64,000 nt of DNA from Pontibacter ummariensis. Lineage in GTDB: Bacteria > Bacteroidota > Bacteroidia > Cytophagales > Hymenobacteraceae. The notes beneath the pieces were generated by a model that was not told the origin of the DNA, did no database searches, and was given only the letters and a program-made list of their open reading frames with translations. Position numbers and translations under genes: made by a program. Shown in pieces: positions 16,188-25,774 of this stretch. The DNA lies in contig NZ_FZOQ01000012.1 in the NCBI RefSeq assembly GCF_900188175.1, positions 124,001-188,000 on the forward strand. Reading direction: 5' to 3'. Each line of letters starts with the position of its first letter. The first letter of the stretch is position 1.

Positions 16188-19100
16188 ATGCGAAATGCTT
16201 TACTAAAGAGGATAAGGGTGCTGCTTGTGCTGCCTTTGATCTTCGCTGCCGTGGCAGGTGCGCTTGCTCAGGGTGTTGCTGTAACAGGAAAGGTTGTGGA
16301 CGAGAAGGGAGAGGGTCTGCCTGGTGTTACAGTGCTCCTGAAAGGAACTACAAAAGGTACTGCAACCGGTGTTGATGGTACTTACACGTTGCCAGGTGTG
16401 GATGGTGAAGGCACGCTGCTGTTCTCCTTTATTGGTTATGAGGCCAGGGAGGTAGCTATTAATGGCCGCTCCACGATTAACGTCTCCATGGCTCCGGACC
16501 AAAAGGCGCTGGAAGAAGTCGTGATCATTGGTTATACCGCTGTGCCGCGAAGTGAACTGACCAGTTCGGTTTCGTCGGTAGGAGCCAAGCAGTTGAAGGA
16601 TGTTCCCGTTAGTACGGCTGCCGAGGCCCTGGCGGGCAGACTGGCTGGGGTGCAGGTAACGACATCGGAAGGGCAGCCCGGCGCGGAAATCCAGATACGG
16701 GTGCGTGGCGGTGGCTCTATTACGCAGGATAACTCGCCGCTGTACATCGTGGACGGAATCCAGATGGAAAACGCGCTGTCCATTCTGTCGCCCCAGGAGA
16801 TAGAGTCGATCGACGTGCTGAAAGATGCGGCCTCTACGGCTATTTACGGTGCTCGCGGTGCCAACGGGGTGGTCGTGATCACCACAAAGGGCGGGGTGGC
16901 CATGCCAACGCAGGTAACCTACAACGGCTTTACAGGTGTCAGAAGCATCGTGAATAAGCTGGACGTGATGAAGCCATACGATTATGTGAAGTATCAGCAC
17001 GAGATCTATAACTACAACACCGACGAGGAAACCAGAAGAGGCTTTACAAGTCGCTACGGTTTATACGAGGACATAGACATCTATAAGAACATGCCTTTCA
17101 TGGATTGGCAGGAGGAGGTCTTTGGCCGTGACGCCTCCAGCCAAACGCATGTGTTGGGTGTAACGGGCGGAACCGAAAAAACATCCTTTAACTTCACGCT
17201 AAACCACACCGACGAGGAGGGCATCATGCTTAACTCCGGCTTCCAGCGGACGCTTGCTTCCTTTAAGTTCGACCACCGGGCCTCCGATAAATTAAGAGTT
17301 GGCCTTAGCACACGCTACAGCCGCCAGAAAGTAGAAGGCGTAGGCACTTCCCACACCGGCTCGCAGGGTAACAACAGGCTGAGAAATGCCGTGCGCTTCC
17401 GTCCGTTCGTGGCACCGGGCATGGAAAACACGATCGATGAGTTTGACCCTGAGTTTGCCAACCTGACAAACCTGATCAGCCCTGTGCTGTTGGCCAGAGA
17501 GGAGCTGCGGGAGGACTATAGAAACGATATTTTGGTGAATGGCTGGTTCAGCTATGAGTTGCTGAAAAACCTGACCTATAAAACGGTAGTTGGTATCACG
17601 AACACCAACAGGGACCGCAACGACTTTGACGGCCCTCACACCAGCCTTGCCAGGCAGAACGCAGGAATGCCTGTGGTTGAAATGCGTGCAGGAGAATCAC
17701 TGGCACTGACAAACTCCAATACCCTTAACTACAAGTTCGACATCAACAGCGATCACAAGTTTAACCTGCTGCTTGGCCATGAAATCTGGCAGCGAAACGA
17801 CAAGACGAGCACCGTAGTAACAAAGTACCTGCCTGTAGATATTACCGCAGGCCAGGCTTGGTCTGGTATAGACAAGGCGACGCCTCCTTCCGGACTTATT
17901 CAGGATGCCCCAAGCACCTTTGAGGAAGAGCAGCGCTTGCTGTCTTATTTCGGCCGGGTGTCTTACAGCTTTAGAGACAAGTACCGTGCGGTGTTTAACA
18001 TGCGGCGCGATGCTTCTTCTCTGTTCTCCCCGGAGAACCGTGTCGGCTACTTCCCTTCTGCCTCTTTGGCGTGGCACATTGCCGAAGAAAGCTTTATGGC
18101 AGGTTCTGACGCTTGGTTGTCAGACCTGAAGCTGCGCCTGAGCATGGGTGAGGTAGGCAACAACAGAATAGGGGTGGACTTGTGGAAAACGATGTTTACT
18201 AACTCTTCTGATTATGGCTATGCTTTTTCAGAGTCTGTTACGCCGGGCTTCGTGTCCTCCAGCCTTGCCAACTCCAACCTGACCTGGGAAACCACTGTCT
18301 CCAGAAACCTGGGCCTCGACTTCTCTATATTAAACAACAGAATCAGCGGTTCCATAGACGTGTACAAGAACAGTACCCGCGATTTGCTTTTGCTGGCCAG
18401 AATCCCACAGACCAGCGGTTACTCTGACCAACTGCAAAACATTGGTAGAACCGAGAACAAAGGCTTGGAGGTGCAGTTGAGCGGGGTGGTTGTAGATAGC
18501 AAAGACTTTTTCTGGAACGCCAACTTCAACGTGGCCTTTAACAGAAACAAGATCGTGAGCCTGGGTGTGGACTCTGACGGCAATCCGCTCCGGTCTTACC
18601 TGGTAGAGTCCGGCTGGGTGAACAACCTGCAGGACTTCCTGGTGGAGGTTGGCCAGCCAATCGGCCAGTACTACGGCTACGTAACAGACGGCTTCTACAC
18701 GGTGGACGACTTTAACGCCACTTTCAACGAAGCATCCAACACCTGGACTTATACGCTGAAAGAAGGTGTGCCGAATACCAAAGACATCGCCCTTGGTAAC
18801 AGAGATCCGCAGCCAGGCGATCTGAAGCTGAAGGACCTGACGGACGACGGCAACTACATGATCACGCCTGACGACAGAAAAGTGCTCGGAACATCACAGC
18901 CAAAGTTCATCGGCGGCTTTAACCAGCAGTTTGCTTACAAAGGCTTCGACCTGAGCGTTTTCTTCAACTTCTCTTATGGAAACAAGGTGTACAACGCCAA
19001 CAAGATAGAGTTCACGACGCAGTACCTGTACCGTGATAACAACATGCTGACGCTGATGAACGACAGATGGAGAAGATTTGATGACAATGGGCAGCTGGTG

Positions 19101-19445
19101 ACAAACCCAGAGCAACTGGCGGAGATGAACAAGGACGCCAAGTACTGGACACCGCCACTGGGGCAGTACTTCCTGCACTCTTTTGCGATAGAAGACGGTT
19201 CTTACCTACGCATCAGCAACGTGACCCTTGGCTATTCCCTGCCAGAGCGCCTGGTAGAGAAAACAAAGGTGTTCTCGAAGTTCAGGGTATACGCTACTGT
19301 TAACAACCTGCTGACCCTGACTGGTTACACCGGCTATGACCCGGAGGCCAACACCAGAAGAAGCAACCCGCTGACACCAGGTGTTGACTATGCTGCCTAC
19401 CCTCGCAGCCGCTATGTACTGGGTGGTGTTAATGTTACTTTCTAA
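16188..19445 (+). CDS. susC: SusC/RagA-type TonB-dependent outer-membrane transporter
   Basis: This 1085-residue protein is the outer-membrane channel of the locus, predicted to import pectin oligomers using TonB energy. In order it has a signal peptide ending GALAQ, a carboxypeptidase-regulatory-like domain (about 29-105, VTGKVVDEKGEGLPGV), a TonB-box-like stretch (EEVVIIGYTAVPR), a plug with LAGRLAGVQVTTSEGQPGAE, then RVRGGGSI and YIVDGIQ, and a long beta-barrel ending in the aromatic VNVTF. It starts the extracellular operon and is followed 13 bases later by susD. Confidence 0.95.
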   Translation: MRNALLKRIRVLLVLPLIFAAVAGALAQGVAVTGKVVDEKGEGLPGVTVLLKGTTKGTATGVDGTYTLPGVDGEGTLLFSFIGYEAREVAINGRSTINVSMAPDQKALEEVVIIGYTAVPRSELTSSVSSVGAKQLKDVPVSTAAEALAGRLAGVQVTTSEGQPGAEIQIRVRGGGSITQDNSPLYIVDGIQMENALSILSPQEIESIDVLKDAASTAIYGARGANGVVVITTKGGVAMPTQVTYNGFTGVRSIVNKLDVMKPYDYVKYQHEIYNYNTDEETRRGFTSRYGLYEDIDIYKNMPFMDWQEEVFGRDASSQTHVLGVTGGTEKTSFNFTLNHTDEEGIMLNSGFQRTLASFKFDHRASDKLRVGLSTRYSRQKVEGVGTSHTGSQGNNRLRNAVRFRPFVAPGMENTIDEFDPEFANLTNLISPVLLAREELREDYRNDILVNGWFSYELLKNLTYKTVVGITNTNRDRNDFDGPHTSLARQNAGMPVVEMRAGESLALTNSNTLNYKFDINSDHKFNLLLGHEIWQRNDKTSTVVTKYLPVDITAGQAWSGIDKATPPSGLIQDAPSTFEEEQRLLSYFGRVSYSFRDKYRAVFNMRRDASSLFSPENRVGYFPSASLAWHIAEESFMAGSDAWLSDLKLRLSMGEVGNNRIGVDLWKTMFTNSSDYGYAFSESVTPGFVSSSLANSNLTWETTVSRNLGLDFSILNNRISGSIDVYKNSTRDLLLLARIPQTSGYSDQLQNIGRTENKGLEVQLSGVVVDSKDFFWNANFNVAFNRNKIVSLGVDSDGNPLRSYLVESGWVNNLQDFLVEVGQPIGQYYGYVTDGFYTVDDFNATFNEASNTWTYTLKEGVPNTKDIALGNRDPQPGDLKLKDLTDDGNYMITPDDRKVLGTSQPKFIGGFNQQFAYKGFDLSVFFNFSYGNKVYNANKIEFTTQYLYRDNNMLTLMNDRWRRFDDNGQLVTNPEQLAEMNKDAKYWTPPLGQYFLHSFAIEDGSYLRISNVTLGYSLPERLVEKTKVFSKFRVYATVNNLLTLTGYTGYDPEANTRRSNPLTPGVDYAAYPRSRYVLGGVNVTF

Positions 19446-19458
19446 TCATTAAAAGGCG

Positions 19459-21270
19459 ATGATCATGAACAAGAAATATATAAAGTCTCTGTTTTTGCCA
19501 CTGGCGCTGAGCGGTGTCGTAGCTTTATCCTCATGCGAAAGTTACCTGGATGTGGAAAACCCCTCTACTATCTCGCAGGAAGCCGTGTTTACCAGTGTGG
19601 GGTATGCAAACTCTGCCGTAACGGGCATTTATAACAGCCTGATGGGCGACAATGGCTATGGTAGCCGTATCTCGACGCTTTATCCAAACGGTTCTGACGA
19701 TATCAGGATTGGCGGCACCTATAACCCCTTAGACCGGAGAGGTATCAGCGGTTTTGGAGTTAGCCCAGACAATACAGAACTGAACAGGCCCTTCCTACAA
19801 CTGTACCAGGGAATAGAGCGTGCAAACATAGCTATTAAGTACATCCCTGTTTCTAACCTGTACAACAACGGCACTCCTGCCGAGCAGGCTGCCATGCGCA
19901 AACTGCACGGGGAGGCCCTTACGCTGCGCGCCCTTTTCTACCACGAGTTGATCCGCAACTGGGGAGATGTTCCTGCGCCGTTTGAGCCATCAGCAGATCA
20001 GGCAGACCTGTACCTGGCCAAAACAAATCAGGACGATATCTACGACCGCCTGCTCGATGATCTTGCCCTGGCGTCAGAACTGGTGCCATGGAAGTCGGAG
20101 TCCGGAGACCCAAGTACGCGCATAACCAAGTCGGCGGTGAAAGGACTGCGCGCCAGACTGGCGCTGGCCCGTGGTGGCTATGCCCTCAGAAGAGACAGCC
20201 GCAAGATGGAGCGCCGGGCCGATTACAAAGACTACTATGCGATAGCCCGGCAGGAGACCCTGGACCTGATCCAGAGTGGCAGGCACAGCCTGCACCCCAG
20301 CTACGAACAGGTTTTTAAAGACCTGCATACAGGGGCAAGCGGTGGCGCTACAAATGAGATGATCTTTGAAATAGGCGCTTTCGGTGGTAACTCTAAAACA
20401 GACAGTAAGTTAGGCTATAGTAACGGCCTTCGGATAGACAAGAGCTCTAAGTATGGCCAGGCGAACGGCCAGCTGGAGGTTATCCCTACTTACTTCTATG
20501 AGTTCGGGCTGGGTGATGTGAGAAGAGACGTAACGATCGCTTTCTTCCAAATCGACAAGGATGACAACAAAGAACTGACCCGTCTGACGCTGATGCGGGA
20601 CGGTAAGTTCAGAAAGTACTGGACCAGCATTGACGGTACAGCCCAAAACATGGGCATTAACTGGCCAGTCCTGCGCTATGCCGACGTGCTGCTGATGTTT
20701 GCCGAGGCGGAAAACGAGCTGAACGGACCTACCCCACAGGCGATAGAGGCTTACGAGCAGGTTCGAAAAAGAGCCTTTGCTGGTAACGAAGAAAGCATGG
20801 GCACTACGCCCACCGACAAAGAAGGCTTTTTCAACGCCGTTGTGCAGGAGCGCTTTTTGGAGTTTGGGGGAGAGGGAATCCGCAAGTATGACCTGATCCG
20901 CTGGAACAGGCTTTCCTCTACCATAGCCGAGACAAAAACAAAACTGACGGCCCTGATGAATGGAGAAGGCCGCTATGCCAACGTGCCGGAGTACGTTTAC
21001 TATAACCCTACTCCGGTGGTAAACACCACAGTGCCAGCGGAGGTTGCCAGCTTTGACTTCTTCGGAGGCGCCATTAATAAAGCCATGTACTCGCCTGCGC
21101 CTGTTACCACGCCAAGCGGTTACACCCGGGTGAACTGGCGGGCAGCCGTGAATGAGGAGTACATTGCAACTTTTGCAATTGCTTTTGAGGAGAACAAGTC
21201 GGAGCTGTTCCCCATTTACAGTGGGGTGCTGAATCAGAACTATAACCTGACCCAGGACTACGGATACTAA
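19459..21270 (+). CDS. susD: SusD/RagB-type surface glycan-binding lipoprotein
   Basis: This is the lid partner of SusC and captures oligosaccharides at the cell surface. It has 603 residues. The signal ends ALSSC, giving a lipid-anchored cysteine followed by ESYLDVENPS, the usual SusD mature N-terminus. The TPR-rich core (LHGEALTLRALFYHELIRNW, then DVPAPFEP) and the C-terminal INWPVLRYADVLLMFAEAEN segment are family hallmarks. Start codons at 19459 and 19465 are both possible. The substrate is taken from context: pectic oligosaccharides. Confidence 0.94.
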   Translation: MIMNKKYIKSLFLPLALSGVVALSSCESYLDVENPSTISQEAVFTSVGYANSAVTGIYNSLMGDNGYGSRISTLYPNGSDDIRIGGTYNPLDRRGISGFGVSPDNTELNRPFLQLYQGIERANIAIKYIPVSNLYNNGTPAEQAAMRKLHGEALTLRALFYHELIRNWGDVPAPFEPSADQADLYLAKTNQDDIYDRLLDDLALASELVPWKSESGDPSTRITKSAVKGLRARLALARGGYALRRDSRKMERRADYKDYYAIARQETLDLIQSGRHSLHPSYEQVFKDLHTGASGGATNEMIFEIGAFGGNSKTDSKLGYSNGLRIDKSSKYGQANGQLEVIPTYFYEFGLGDVRRDVTIAFFQIDKDDNKELTRLTLMRDGKFRKYWTSIDGTAQNMGINWPVLRYADVLLMFAEAENELNGPTPQAIEAYEQVRKRAFAGNEESMGTTPTDKEGFFNAVVQERFLEFGGEGIRKYDLIRWNRLSSTIAETKTKLTALMNGEGRYANVPEYVYYNPTPVVNTTVPAEVASFDFFGGAINKAMYSPAPVTTPSGYTRVNWRAAVNEEYIATFAIAFEENKSELFPIYSGVLNQNYNLTQDYGY

Positions 21271-21308
21271 CAGAAATAACTGGATTCACGAACAAAAATC
21301 GTTAAGAC

Positions 21309-22913
21309 ATGAGAGTAGCTATAGATAAAATCATCAAACTGGTTCCGGTTATACTGCTTGGCGCGCTGGCCTTCGCCTGTGAAGAGGATCCGGATAAGCT
21401 GGACCCCATGCGGATGTTTACACCAGCCGGGGACATCAGAGCAGTAAGCGGCGAGACACAGGTAAAATTAACCTGGAACCCCTCGCTTTACACGACCAGT
21501 GCCAGTGGTGCAACTTACACAGTAGAGGTAGCAGCAGACACTCTGTTCCAGACACCGATCATCCTGTCCGTGCAAACGGACACGGCCGGAGTGGTACTGA
21601 CCGACGAGCAGCTGGACATAAGGCAGAAGTACTTTGCCCGTATCAAGGCGAACGCGCTGGGCGACAGGCCGGAGTCTAAGCACTGGGCGGTAAGCTCTAG
21701 CTTTATGATCAGAGGCATGCAGATATTCGAGGCCCTCATGAGCACTGATATCACAGACAAGGCCGTGCTGCTGAAATGGAGAGCGGCCGAGGGACTTACT
21801 CAAATTGTGCTTACACCGCAGGAAAATGGCGGGCCTGCCGGGGAGGCCATCACAGTGTCTCTAACGGAGGAGGCGATCGCTGCCAGGCAGGAGCTGGTGC
21901 GCGGACTTACTCCCAGCACTGCTTACCGGGCGGAGATCTTCCGCGGGAACCGTGTAGTAGGTTACTTGAATTTTACTACCAATGCTGCCACGGTAGGTAA
22001 CGTTATCGACCTGACAGGCTTTACGCAGCGCCCATCCGTGCTGGAGGATACGCTCCTGCAGGTAGAGTCCGGCAGCATCATCGTCCTGAAAAAAGGAGTG
22101 ACCTACACGATCTCTAACACGGTCAACCTGGACAGGTCCGTGACGATCATGAGTGAGAACACAGTGGAACCGACCAAGGCAACCATCTTCTTTACCAGCA
22201 ATTTTAACATAGCCGAGGGAAGCCAGATAGACTCCGTGGTATTTAAAGATGTGGTGATGCGCGGCAATGACTATGGTGGGGTGTATGTGTTTAACATAGA
22301 TAATGCCTCTACTGTGGGTAAGATCAAACTAGAGGGAAGCCATGCCGAGATTTTCAGGGGGATTGCCCGCATCAAGACAAGTGGCGTTACAATAGACAAG
22401 TTCATCATTAACAACAGTGTGATCGACAGTGTCGCAAACTACGGCGTGCTGACGGTGGATAACTCCGGTGCCCGTGTAAATGATATCCTCTTCAGCAAAA
22501 GCACCTTCTACAAGATAGAAAGGCCTATTGTCAGCAAGAGCAGCGCGAACTCTATCATCATTGAGCATTCTACCTTCAACGATGCGCCTGAAGCAGGCCG
22601 CTACCTGGTGGATTTCAGCTCCAACGATGTGGCCCAGGGTGTGCAGTTCAGGAACAACATCGTGGGCAGAGGCAAGAAAATAGGAGAGGACAATGCGGTG
22701 AAAGGCATCAGGGTGGGCTCGTCTACGTTGGTAGAGTCCAGCAGCAGCTACGCTACCTCAGACTACAACGCGACAGGCAACCAGATCCCGAACCTGACGG
22801 TGTACAGCGGTACAGCCACGGACCTTTTCCAGGACCCTAAGAACGGGGACTTCACGATCAAGGACCCGAACTTCGCCGGTAAGAGTACTGCCGGAGACCC
22901 TCGCTGGAGATAG
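21309..22913 (+). CDS. Surface lipoprotein: FN3-like domains plus beta-helix (DUF5123/DUF4957-like)
   Basis: This 534-residue protein has a lipoprotein signal ending LAFAC. The cysteine is followed by EEDPDKLD, an acidic stretch that fits a Bacteroidota surface-export signal. Two fibronectin-III-like segments follow (about 40-130 and 135-225, with VKLTWNPSLY and KAVLLKWRAAEG). Residues 235-534 show repeated short beta-strands typical of a right-handed beta-helix (VVFKDVVMRGNDYGG, DFSSNDVAQGVQFRNN). Such genes recur beside susCD in pectin loci. It may bind polygalacturonan or act on it; I see no proven catalytic site. Confidence 0.72.
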   Translation: MRVAIDKIIKLVPVILLGALAFACEEDPDKLDPMRMFTPAGDIRAVSGETQVKLTWNPSLYTTSASGATYTVEVAADTLFQTPIILSVQTDTAGVVLTDEQLDIRQKYFARIKANALGDRPESKHWAVSSSFMIRGMQIFEALMSTDITDKAVLLKWRAAEGLTQIVLTPQENGGPAGEAITVSLTEEAIAARQELVRGLTPSTAYRAEIFRGNRVVGYLNFTTNAATVGNVIDLTGFTQRPSVLEDTLLQVESGSIIVLKKGVTYTISNTVNLDRSVTIMSENTVEPTKATIFFTSNFNIAEGSQIDSVVFKDVVMRGNDYGGVYVFNIDNASTVGKIKLEGSHAEIFRGIARIKTSGVTIDKFIINNSVIDSVANYGVLTVDNSGARVNDILFSKSTFYKIERPIVSKSSANSIIIEHSTFNDAPEAGRYLVDFSSNDVAQGVQFRNNIVGRGKKIGEDNAVKGIRVGSSTLVESSSSYATSDYNATGNQIPNLTVYSGTATDLFQDPKNGDFTIKDPNFAGKSTAGDPRWR

Positions 22914-22926
22914 CATGTAAACTACA

Positions 22927-22956
22927 AAGAGGTATGGGGGTTCACCCATACCTCTT
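22927..22956 (+). terminator. Hairpin after the beta-helix lipoprotein gene
   Basis: A 12-bp perfect stem (AAGAGGTATGGG with its complement) encloses a 6-base loop. The trailing T-run is weak, so this may attenuate rather than stop transcription between the susCD group and the enzyme genes. Confidence 0.6.
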
Positions 22957-23034
22957 ATCTCCTTTTAAGAAGACATGGAGTGGCTGCATAAGCCAACGCC
23001 AATCGAGCGTGAGTTCAGATAAAATCTAAGAAAA

Positions 23035-24345
23035 ATGACACATGTAAAGTCTCCCACATTGCGCTGTCTGTTCTTGCTGGTGCTGTTCTGTTCCACAGGG
23101 CTATATGCGCAAAGCCTGCAGCAAGAGCTCCCACTCGCCTTTGGGATAGAGGTAAAGAACCCGCTGAAGCAGCAACGGGATAACGTAATGGTATTTATTC
23201 CGGAGAGTGAAATCCTGAAGCAGAATGTTGCCTTCAACCCGAACGCCTTCGTGGTGGTGGATGGAAAGGCCGAAATACCCAGCCAGTATAACCGCAGGGA
23301 TGCCGCCCACAAGGGCATAGTGCTGGTACTGGACCAAATGAAGGCCGGGGAGGCACGCAAGCTGACCGTGCAGTTTAAGAAAGACGGCACGTTGGCGCGC
23401 CAGTACCCAAAGCGTACCCAGGCAGAATTGTCGCACAAGGTGGGGGGGACCTTCCAAAACAGAAAATACATTGGGGGCACGTTCCAGAACGTGGACTCAC
23501 TACGGGTGCCGGACGAGCACACCGATCACTCCAACTTCATCCGCTACGAAGGACCGGGCTGGGAGTCAGACAAAGTAGGCTACCGCTTTTACTTGGACTG
23601 GCGCAACGGCACGGATGTGTTCGGGAAGAAGACACAGGACGTGGTACTGCAGCGGGTCGGACAGGATGGCTTTGACTCTTATCACGAGGAGGCAGACTGG
23701 GGGATGGACGTGCTCAAGGTGGGCAAGTCGTTGGGCGTAGGTACCCTGGCCTTATTCCACGAGGGGCAGGCAAACCGCGTAGCCGAAACAGACAGTATGA
23801 TCAGCGTGATTTCAGAGAATGGAGATGTTTATTCCTCTATCCGCACTAATTACTATGGCTGGAAAGTAGCGGGGTTGGAAATGGATCTGCACTCGCTGCT
23901 GAGCATACATGCCGGCAGCCGCCTGACGCACCACCAGGTGCAGGTACAGGGAGCTTCACCACAAAACCTGAGCACCGGCCTGAACAAAGACGCCAAAGCA
24001 AAGCGCTACGCCAGCAAAGGCAGCAAAGACCAATGGGGCTACCTGGCAAGCTACGGCGAGCAAAGCCTGAACAATGATCAGTTAGGGATAGCCGTGCTAT
24101 TCCGGCCAACAGATTTGATTGCCTTTACAGAAGACGCCAACAGTCACGTGGTACAGCTAAAGCCGACAGGCGGACAGTTGGAGTACTATTACCTGGCCGC
24201 CTGGGAACTGGAGCCGGAGGGCATTAAGACCGAGGAGCAGTTTATGCAGTACCTGGAGCAAACGGCCCGGGAGCTTGCAAACCCGGTGCTGGTGAAAGTG
24301 TCCGGCGGGAAGACAGGCCGTGCGCGTGCCGCCAAAGAACTATAG
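23035..24345 (+). CDS. DUF4861 family exported protein
   Basis: This 436-residue secreted protein has a signal peptide ending GLYAQ. The body matches the DUF4861 pattern: an N-terminal beta-sandwich (about 30-115), then IRYEGPGWESDKVGYRFYLD, an acidic EEADWGMDVLKVG segment and a C-terminal domain ending near residue 420. DUF4861 genes are often seen in pectin and uronate loci, but no activity is established to my knowledge. The hexapeptide GGTFQN occurs twice (137-142 and 147-152). The gene is followed 46 bases later by a pectate lyase. Confidence 0.82.
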   Translation: MTHVKSPTLRCLFLLVLFCSTGLYAQSLQQELPLAFGIEVKNPLKQQRDNVMVFIPESEILKQNVAFNPNAFVVVDGKAEIPSQYNRRDAAHKGIVLVLDQMKAGEARKLTVQFKKDGTLARQYPKRTQAELSHKVGGTFQNRKYIGGTFQNVDSLRVPDEHTDHSNFIRYEGPGWESDKVGYRFYLDWRNGTDVFGKKTQDVVLQRVGQDGFDSYHEEADWGMDVLKVGKSLGVGTLALFHEGQANRVAETDSMISVISENGDVYSSIRTNYYGWKVAGLEMDLHSLLSIHAGSRLTHHQVQVQGASPQNLSTGLNKDAKAKRYASKGSKDQWGYLASYGEQSLNNDQLGIAVLFRPTDLIAFTEDANSHVVQLKPTGGQLEYYYLAAWELEPEGIKTEEQFMQYLEQTARELANPVLVKVSGGKTGRARAAKEL

Positions 24346-24391
24346 TCAGGAAACAGCCGTGGCTCCAGTAGCAGCAGGTAAAAGACAAGAG

Positions 24392-25774
24392 ATGAGATTA
24401 AAGAAAGTGTGTTTGTTAGGTTTAGTTTTTCAGACGATATGCTTCGTCAGTTGCGCACAGCAACCGGCGAGTGTGTCGGCTGTACCTACGCCTGAAACAG
24501 AGCGGGTACTTGCTTTTCCAGGAGCAGAGGGCTTTGGGAAATATACCACCGGTGGCCGCGGCGGGCAGGTAGTGGTGGTCACGAACCTGAACGACGAAGG
24601 GCCTGGCAGCCTGCGGGAGGCAATCCGGAAGAAGGGGCCACGTACCGTTGTGTTTGCCGTCTCAGGTTACATCGACTTGGAGTCGCCGCTTGATATCAAC
24701 AACAGCGATATTACCATCGCGGGGCAATCTGCGCCGGGTGACGGAATAACGCTGCGCTATCATCCTATGAACATAAAAGCCGATAATGTGATCGTACGGT
24801 ACATGCGCTTTCGCTTAGGTGATACAAAAGGAGTACAGTCAGACGCCGTGAGCGCAAACAAAGGCAAAAACAACATCATTGTAGACCACTGCTCCATGAG
24901 CTGGGCAACGGATGAGAGCGCTTCTTTCTATCGGAACAAGAACTTTACGCTGCAGTGGTGCATCATTTCAGAGAGTCTGAACCAGTCCGTGCACGCGAAG
25001 GGAGACCACGGCTATGGTGGTATCTGGGGAGGGGAAGGAGCCTCCTTTCACCACAACCTGATTGCCAACCACATGAGCCGGATGCCCCGCTTCAGTGGGT
25101 CCAGCTCTACCCAGAACTCCGCAAATGAACTGGTTGACTTCCGTAATAACGTGATCTATAACTGGGGAGGCAATAACGTGTATGGTGGTGAAAAGGGGCG
25201 CTACAACATGGTGAACAACTACTATAAGCCGGGGCCTGCCACTCCAAAATCGAAAAAAGACAGGTTACTGGAGCCATACGCGCCTTATGGACAGTTCTTT
25301 ATGGCCGGAAACGTGATAGAGGGAAACCAGGAGGTTACGCAGTACAATGCTCTCGGAGTTAGTGTGGACCATCCTGACTCGGTCCTGGTTGCAAACCCTT
25401 ACGAGGTAGTCACCGTGCGTGAACAGGGAGCGGAAGAGGGATATGAACTGGTATTAGCCAATGCGGGTGCTAGTTTGAAGCGCGACCAGGTAGATGAGCG
25501 GGTTTTGCAGGAGGTGCGGGGAAACAACCCGGCAAGCGGTAAAAACAAGAACGGTATTATCGATTCACAGCAGGATGTGGGCGGATGGCCGGAGCTAAGA
25601 TCGGCACCAGCGCCAACCGACAAAGATCAGGATGGGATGCCCGATGCCTGGGAAAAAGAGCACAAGCTGAACCCCGGTAAAAAGGAGGATGCAACGGCTT
25701 ACACCTTGGACAAACAGTACACCAACATCGAAGTGTACCTGAACAGCCTCGTGAACAAAAAAGAGAAGATATGA
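24392..25774 (+). CDS. Pectate lyase, PL1 family (first copy), lipoprotein
   Basis: This enzyme cleaves polygalacturonate by beta-elimination. I start it at 24392, where MRLKKVCLLGLVFQ begins a lipoprotein signal ending FVSC. The longer frame from 24320 overlaps the preceding gene. The protein has 460 residues. PL1 hallmarks are FPGAEGFGKYTTGGRGG, SGYIDLESPLDINNSDITIA, RYMRFRLGD and the DHCSMSWATDES segment with Ca-binding and catalytic residues. A dockerin-like or Ca-binding tail (DKDQDGMPDAWEKEHKLNP) sits near the C-terminus. The stop overlaps the next gene by 4 bases. Confidence 0.92.
   Translation: MRLKKVCLLGLVFQTICFVSCAQQPASVSAVPTPETERVLAFPGAEGFGKYTTGGRGGQVVVVTNLNDEGPGSLREAIRKKGPRTVVFAVSGYIDLESPLDINNSDITIAGQSAPGDGITLRYHPMNIKADNVIVRYMRFRLGDTKGVQSDAVSANKGKNNIIVDHCSMSWATDESASFYRNKNFTLQWCIISESLNQSVHAKGDHGYGGIWGGEGASFHHNLIANHMSRMPRFSGSSSTQNSANELVDFRNNVIYNWGGNNVYGGEKGRYNMVNNYYKPGPATPKSKKDRLLEPYAPYGQFFMAGNVIEGNQEVTQYNALGVSVDHPDSVLVANPYEVVTVREQGAEEGYELVLANAGASLKRDQVDERVLQEVRGNNPASGKNKNGIIDSQQDVGGWPELRSAPAPTDKDQDGMPDAWEKEHKLNPGKKEDATAYTLDKQYTNIEVYLNSLVNKKEKI

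Noticed and set aside
16203..17000. 265-codon minus-strand frame
   Set aside because: Antisense to the susC plug region, no domain character.
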